This document shows positions 61,881 through 64,000 of a DNA stretch of 64,000 nucleotides, one piece after another; position 1 is the first letter of the stretch; the number at the start of each line of letters is the position of its first letter. Under the pieces are notes generated by a model. That model ran no database searches, was not told the origin of the DNA, and was given only the letters and a program-made list of their open reading frames with translations. The translations under genes were made by a program, and so were the position numbers. This DNA comes from Brevundimonas sp. SH203 (GTDB lineage: Bacteria; Pseudomonadota; Alphaproteobacteria; Caulobacterales; Caulobacteraceae): NCBI RefSeq assembly GCF_002157625.1, contig NZ_BDMM01000004.1:62001-126000 (forward strand). Reading direction: 5' to 3'.

Positions 61881-63098
61881 TCAGTCGTTGGGTTGCGCGG
61901 CGATCAGTTCGGGACGGCTCAGGATGCGCGGGGCGGTTTCCACCGGCGCCAGATCGGGCAGGGTCTTGCCCTCGTGATCGACCTGCAGGTCCTCGAACCG
62001 TTTGGCCGAGACCATGACCTGGCTCTCCAGCGAACCGACGAACTGATTATATTTGCCGACCGCCTGATCCAGCGCCCGACCGACGGCGGAGGCGTGGCCG
62101 CCCATGACGGACAGCCGCTTGTAGAGTTCGCGGCCCAGGGCGGCGACCTTGTCGGCGTTGGCGGCCTGCTCCTCGGCCCGCCAGCCATAGGCCACGGCCT
62201 TGCACAGGGCGAACAGGGTCGAGGGGGTGGCGATGACGACGCGCGATTCCATCGCGTCGGACAGGAGGTCCGGCGCATGGTCCAGCGCCACGGCCAGGAA
62301 GCTGTCGCCCGGCACGAACAGGACGACGAAGTCCGGGCTGGGCTTGAACTGGTCCTGATAGGCCTTGGATGACAGCTGGCGCACATGGGTCTTCAGGCTG
62401 GCGGCGGTGCGCAGGCCGACGGAGCGGGCGCGGGCCTCCTCGTCGCCGTCGTCGTCCTCGAAGGCCAGCGGCACCTTGGCGTCGATGACGAACATGCCGC
62501 CGCCGGGCAGGCGCACGATGAAGTCGGGCCGGTTCTGACGCCCCTCGTCGTCGGCGCTGGAGGTCTGTTCGGTGAAGTCGAACCGGCCCGCCATGCCGGC
62601 GGCCTCCAGCACGTTGCGGCAGGTCTGTTCGCCCCAGCGGCCGCGCCGACCGGTGTTGCCGCGCAGGGCCTCGGTCAGTTTGCGCGCCTCGTCGCGCGTG
62701 GCCGAGGACGCCGCCATCAGGGCCGCCAGCTGTTCGCGCAGGCCCCCCGTCTCTTCCGACCGGGTCTTCTCCAGCGCGGCGACGTGTTCCTGAAACTTGG
62801 TCAGGGTGTCGGACACCGGCTTCAGCTGGGCGGCCATCCGTTCGCGCGCCAGCAGGTCCTGGGCGCGGAAGGTCTCGGTGGCGCGGCTGACCATCTGGTC
62901 GGCGACGACCTGGGCCGACTGGGCGGCCTGGGCCTTGAGCAGTTCGGCCATGGTGACGCGGCTGTCCTCGACCGCCTCGACCCGCGCCTGGGCCGCCGCC
63001 AGTTCGCCGCGCGTCCTCTGCCAGCCCATGAAGGCCCACAGGAAGCCGGCCCCGAGGGCGGCGGCGAGAAGGGAGAGGACGACGGCGATCATGTTCAT
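61881..63098 (-). CDS. rmuC: DNA recombination protein RmuC
   Basis: A 405-residue protein. One N-terminal membrane helix (MIAVVLSLLAAALGAGFLWA) is followed by a coiled coil (about 30-140). The RmuC nuclease-like domain (150-350) has RRGRWGEQTCRNVLEAAGMA, RPDFIVRLPGGGMFVIDAKV and DFVVLFVPGDSFL. RmuC limits recombination between inverted repeats in E. coli. The C-terminal 50 residues are polar. Confidence 0.93.
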   Translation of the reverse strand: MNMIAVVLSLLAAALGAGFLWAFMGWQRTRGELAAAQARVEAVEDSRVTMAELLKAQAAQSAQVVADQMVSRATETFRAQDLLARERMAAQLKPVSDTLTKFQEHVAALEKTRSEETGGLREQLAALMAASSATRDEARKLTEALRGNTGRRGRWGEQTCRNVLEAAGMAGRFDFTEQTSSADDEGRQNRPDFIVRLPGGGMFVIDAKVPLAFEDDDGDEEARARSVGLRTAASLKTHVRQLSSKAYQDQFKPSPDFVVLFVPGDSFLAVALDHAPDLLSDAMESRVVIATPSTLFALCKAVAYGWRAEEQAANADKVAALGRELYKRLSVMGGHASAVGRALDQAVGKYNQFVGSLESQVMVSAKRFEDLQVDHEGKTLPDLAPVETAPRILSRPELIAAQPND

Positions 63099-63237
63099 GC
63101 TCCGTTCCTAGCGGGAATCTCCGGCCATGAGAAGCGTCCACCCTTTCCCGGCGTCGGGGCGCGGGCGGCCGGACGTCGCGTTCAGGAACGCAGCCCTTCG
63201 CGTCACGTTGGTTGGCTGAAATCGGAGGAGGACCACG

Positions 63238-63594
63238 ATGAACCCGCAAGAACCCGACCGTCACGACAAGGCCGCCGACGCCGTGCATCAGGGTCGGCCG
63301 GTCGACGCCGAATATGTCCGAGCCGGCAAGAAGAGCCCGCGCATCCTGGTGCTGCTGGTGGTGTCCACCCTGGCGGCGGCGTTGCTGCTGCTGGGCTTCT
63401 GGTTCGTGTCGAACGGCGCCTTCCAGTCGCAGAACCCGACGACTGGCGAACAGGCGGCCGATACGCGCGCCTTCGACGGCGACAGCCGGACGCCGCCCGC
63501 CGCCGACGCCCCGACCGACGCCGAAGGCCGCGCCCAGCCCGTGCCCACCGGCGAAGCGCCCAACGTCAACGCCCCGACCCAGCCGTCCAACTGA
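63238..63594 (+). CDS. Small single-pass membrane protein
   Basis: A 118-residue protein. A polar N-terminus (residues 1-33, His/Asp-rich) is followed by one membrane helix (ILVLLVVSTLAAALLLLGFW), then a low-complexity Pro/Ala/Thr domain outside the cytoplasm ending TQPSN. The start has an excellent GGAGGAGG-type binding site. I cannot assign a function. It is convergent with recR. Confidence 0.7.
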   Translation: MNPQEPDRHDKAADAVHQGRPVDAEYVRAGKKSPRILVLLVVSTLAAALLLLGFWFVSNGAFQSQNPTTGEQAADTRAFDGDSRTPPAADAPTDAEGRAQPVPTGEAPNVNAPTQPSN

Positions 63595-63600
63595 TCCCGG

Positions 63601-64000
63601 TCAGGTCGGACGGCGGGCCTTCAGCGCCTGGACGATGGTGCCGTCGTCCAGCCAGTCCAGCTCGCCCCCGACCGGCACGCCCCGCGCCAGGGACGTAACC
63701 TCGACCTCCGCCCCGGCGATGCGCTCGGCGACATAGTGGGCGGTGGTCTGGCCGTCGACGGTGGCCGGCAGGGCCAGCACGACCTCGCGCACGCCGCCGC
63801 CTCTTACTCGTCCGACCAGTTCGGTGATCCGCAGATGCTCAGGCCCCACCCCGTCCAGCGCGGACAACAGGCCGCCCAGCACATGGTATTTGCCGCGAAA
63901 GGCGCCGGAGCGTTCCATCGCCCACAGGGCGCCGGCCTCCTCGACCACGCAGATCAGGCCGTTGTCGCGCGACCCATCCGAACAGATGGCGCAGGGGTCG
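63601..64000 (-). CDS. recR: Recombination mediator RecR, 5' part beyond the window
   Basis: The last 133 codons are visible. The C4 zinc finger is partly seen ([20 protein letters not shown]). The Toprim domain follows ([20 protein letters not shown], then [20 protein letters not shown]) and ends with [20 protein letters not shown]. RecR works with RecF and RecO to load RecA at gaps; recF is about 46 kb away in this window. The start lies to the right of the window edge. Confidence 0.95.
   Translation of the reverse strand, partial: DPCAICSDGSRDNGLICVVEEAGALWAMERSGAFRGKYHVLGGLLSALDGVGPEHLRITELVGRVRGGGVREVVLALPATVDGQTTAHYVAERIAGAEVEVTSLARGVPVGGELDWLDDGTIVQALKARRPT

Overview
The window is about 64 kb of GC-rich chromosomal DNA with strong third-position GC in nearly all genes. 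Gene content points to an alphaproteobacterium of the order Caulobacterales, most likely Brevundimonas or a close relative. The evidence is the CtrA-phosphorelay genes chpT and cckA, cckA next to flhB-fliR-fliQ, clusters of GANTC (CcrM) sites at dnaA and gyrB, a CtrA-like box ahead of fliQ, and a TonB-dependent receptor of the type common in this group. The species call is inference; no rRNA gene is present.

Layout. 0-5 kb: accessory-looking minus-strand clusters. Two paralogous modules (LuxR-type HTH, small helical protein, four-helix membrane protein, XRE regulator) lie side by side, one damaged by frameshifts. 5-9.3 kb: metK with a palindromic operator, a pentapeptide-repeat protein, and a RibD-like deaminase overlapping gpmA. 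9.3-12.1 kb: a large TonB-dependent receptor. 12.3-20.4 kb: the replication block rpsT-dnaA-dnaN-recF-[parDE]-gyrB, with inverted heptad repeats on both sides of dnaN and a ParDE toxin-antitoxin pair between recF and gyrB. 20.4-27.3 kb: small exported proteins, mnmC, motA, a FATP-type acyl-CoA synthetase and a single-pass Ala/Pro-rich protein. 27.5-33.6 kb: cysD-cysNC sulfate activation, an MscS channel and malate synthase G. 33.9-39.7 kb: small uncharacterised proteins, a peptidase-MA-like metalloprotease and prfC.

39.7-46.8 kb is a signalling and motility region: a CysQ/inositol-phosphatase-type enzyme, then chpT-cheY-cheR on the plus strand converging on cckA-flhB-fliR-fliQ on the minus strand. 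CckA and ChpT are the kinase and phosphotransferase feeding CtrA and CpdR, so the central cell-cycle phosphorelay is almost contiguous with flagellar export genes that CtrA normally controls. 47-50.6 kb: folE, an acyltransferase-3 protein and an MHS-family MFS transporter. 50.6-56.9 kb: an acetate-switch locus, with a hybrid kinase fused to an SLC5-like transporter (CrbS/MxtR type), its LuxR-type response regulator (CrbR/ErdR type) and acetyl-CoA synthetase. Overlapping inverted repeats lie between regulator and acs, and acs is preceded by what looks like the C-terminal remnant of a porin. 57-64 kb: a bile-acid-symporter-family protein, leuA, tRNA-Gly(CCC), a TraB/GumN protein, an XRE-membrane protein pair, rmuC, a small membrane protein and the 3' part of recR.

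I saw no CRISPR array, IS element or integrated phage. The two most unusual features are the duplicated LuxR/membrane-protein module at the left end and the CrbSR-acs locus with its operator-like repeats.
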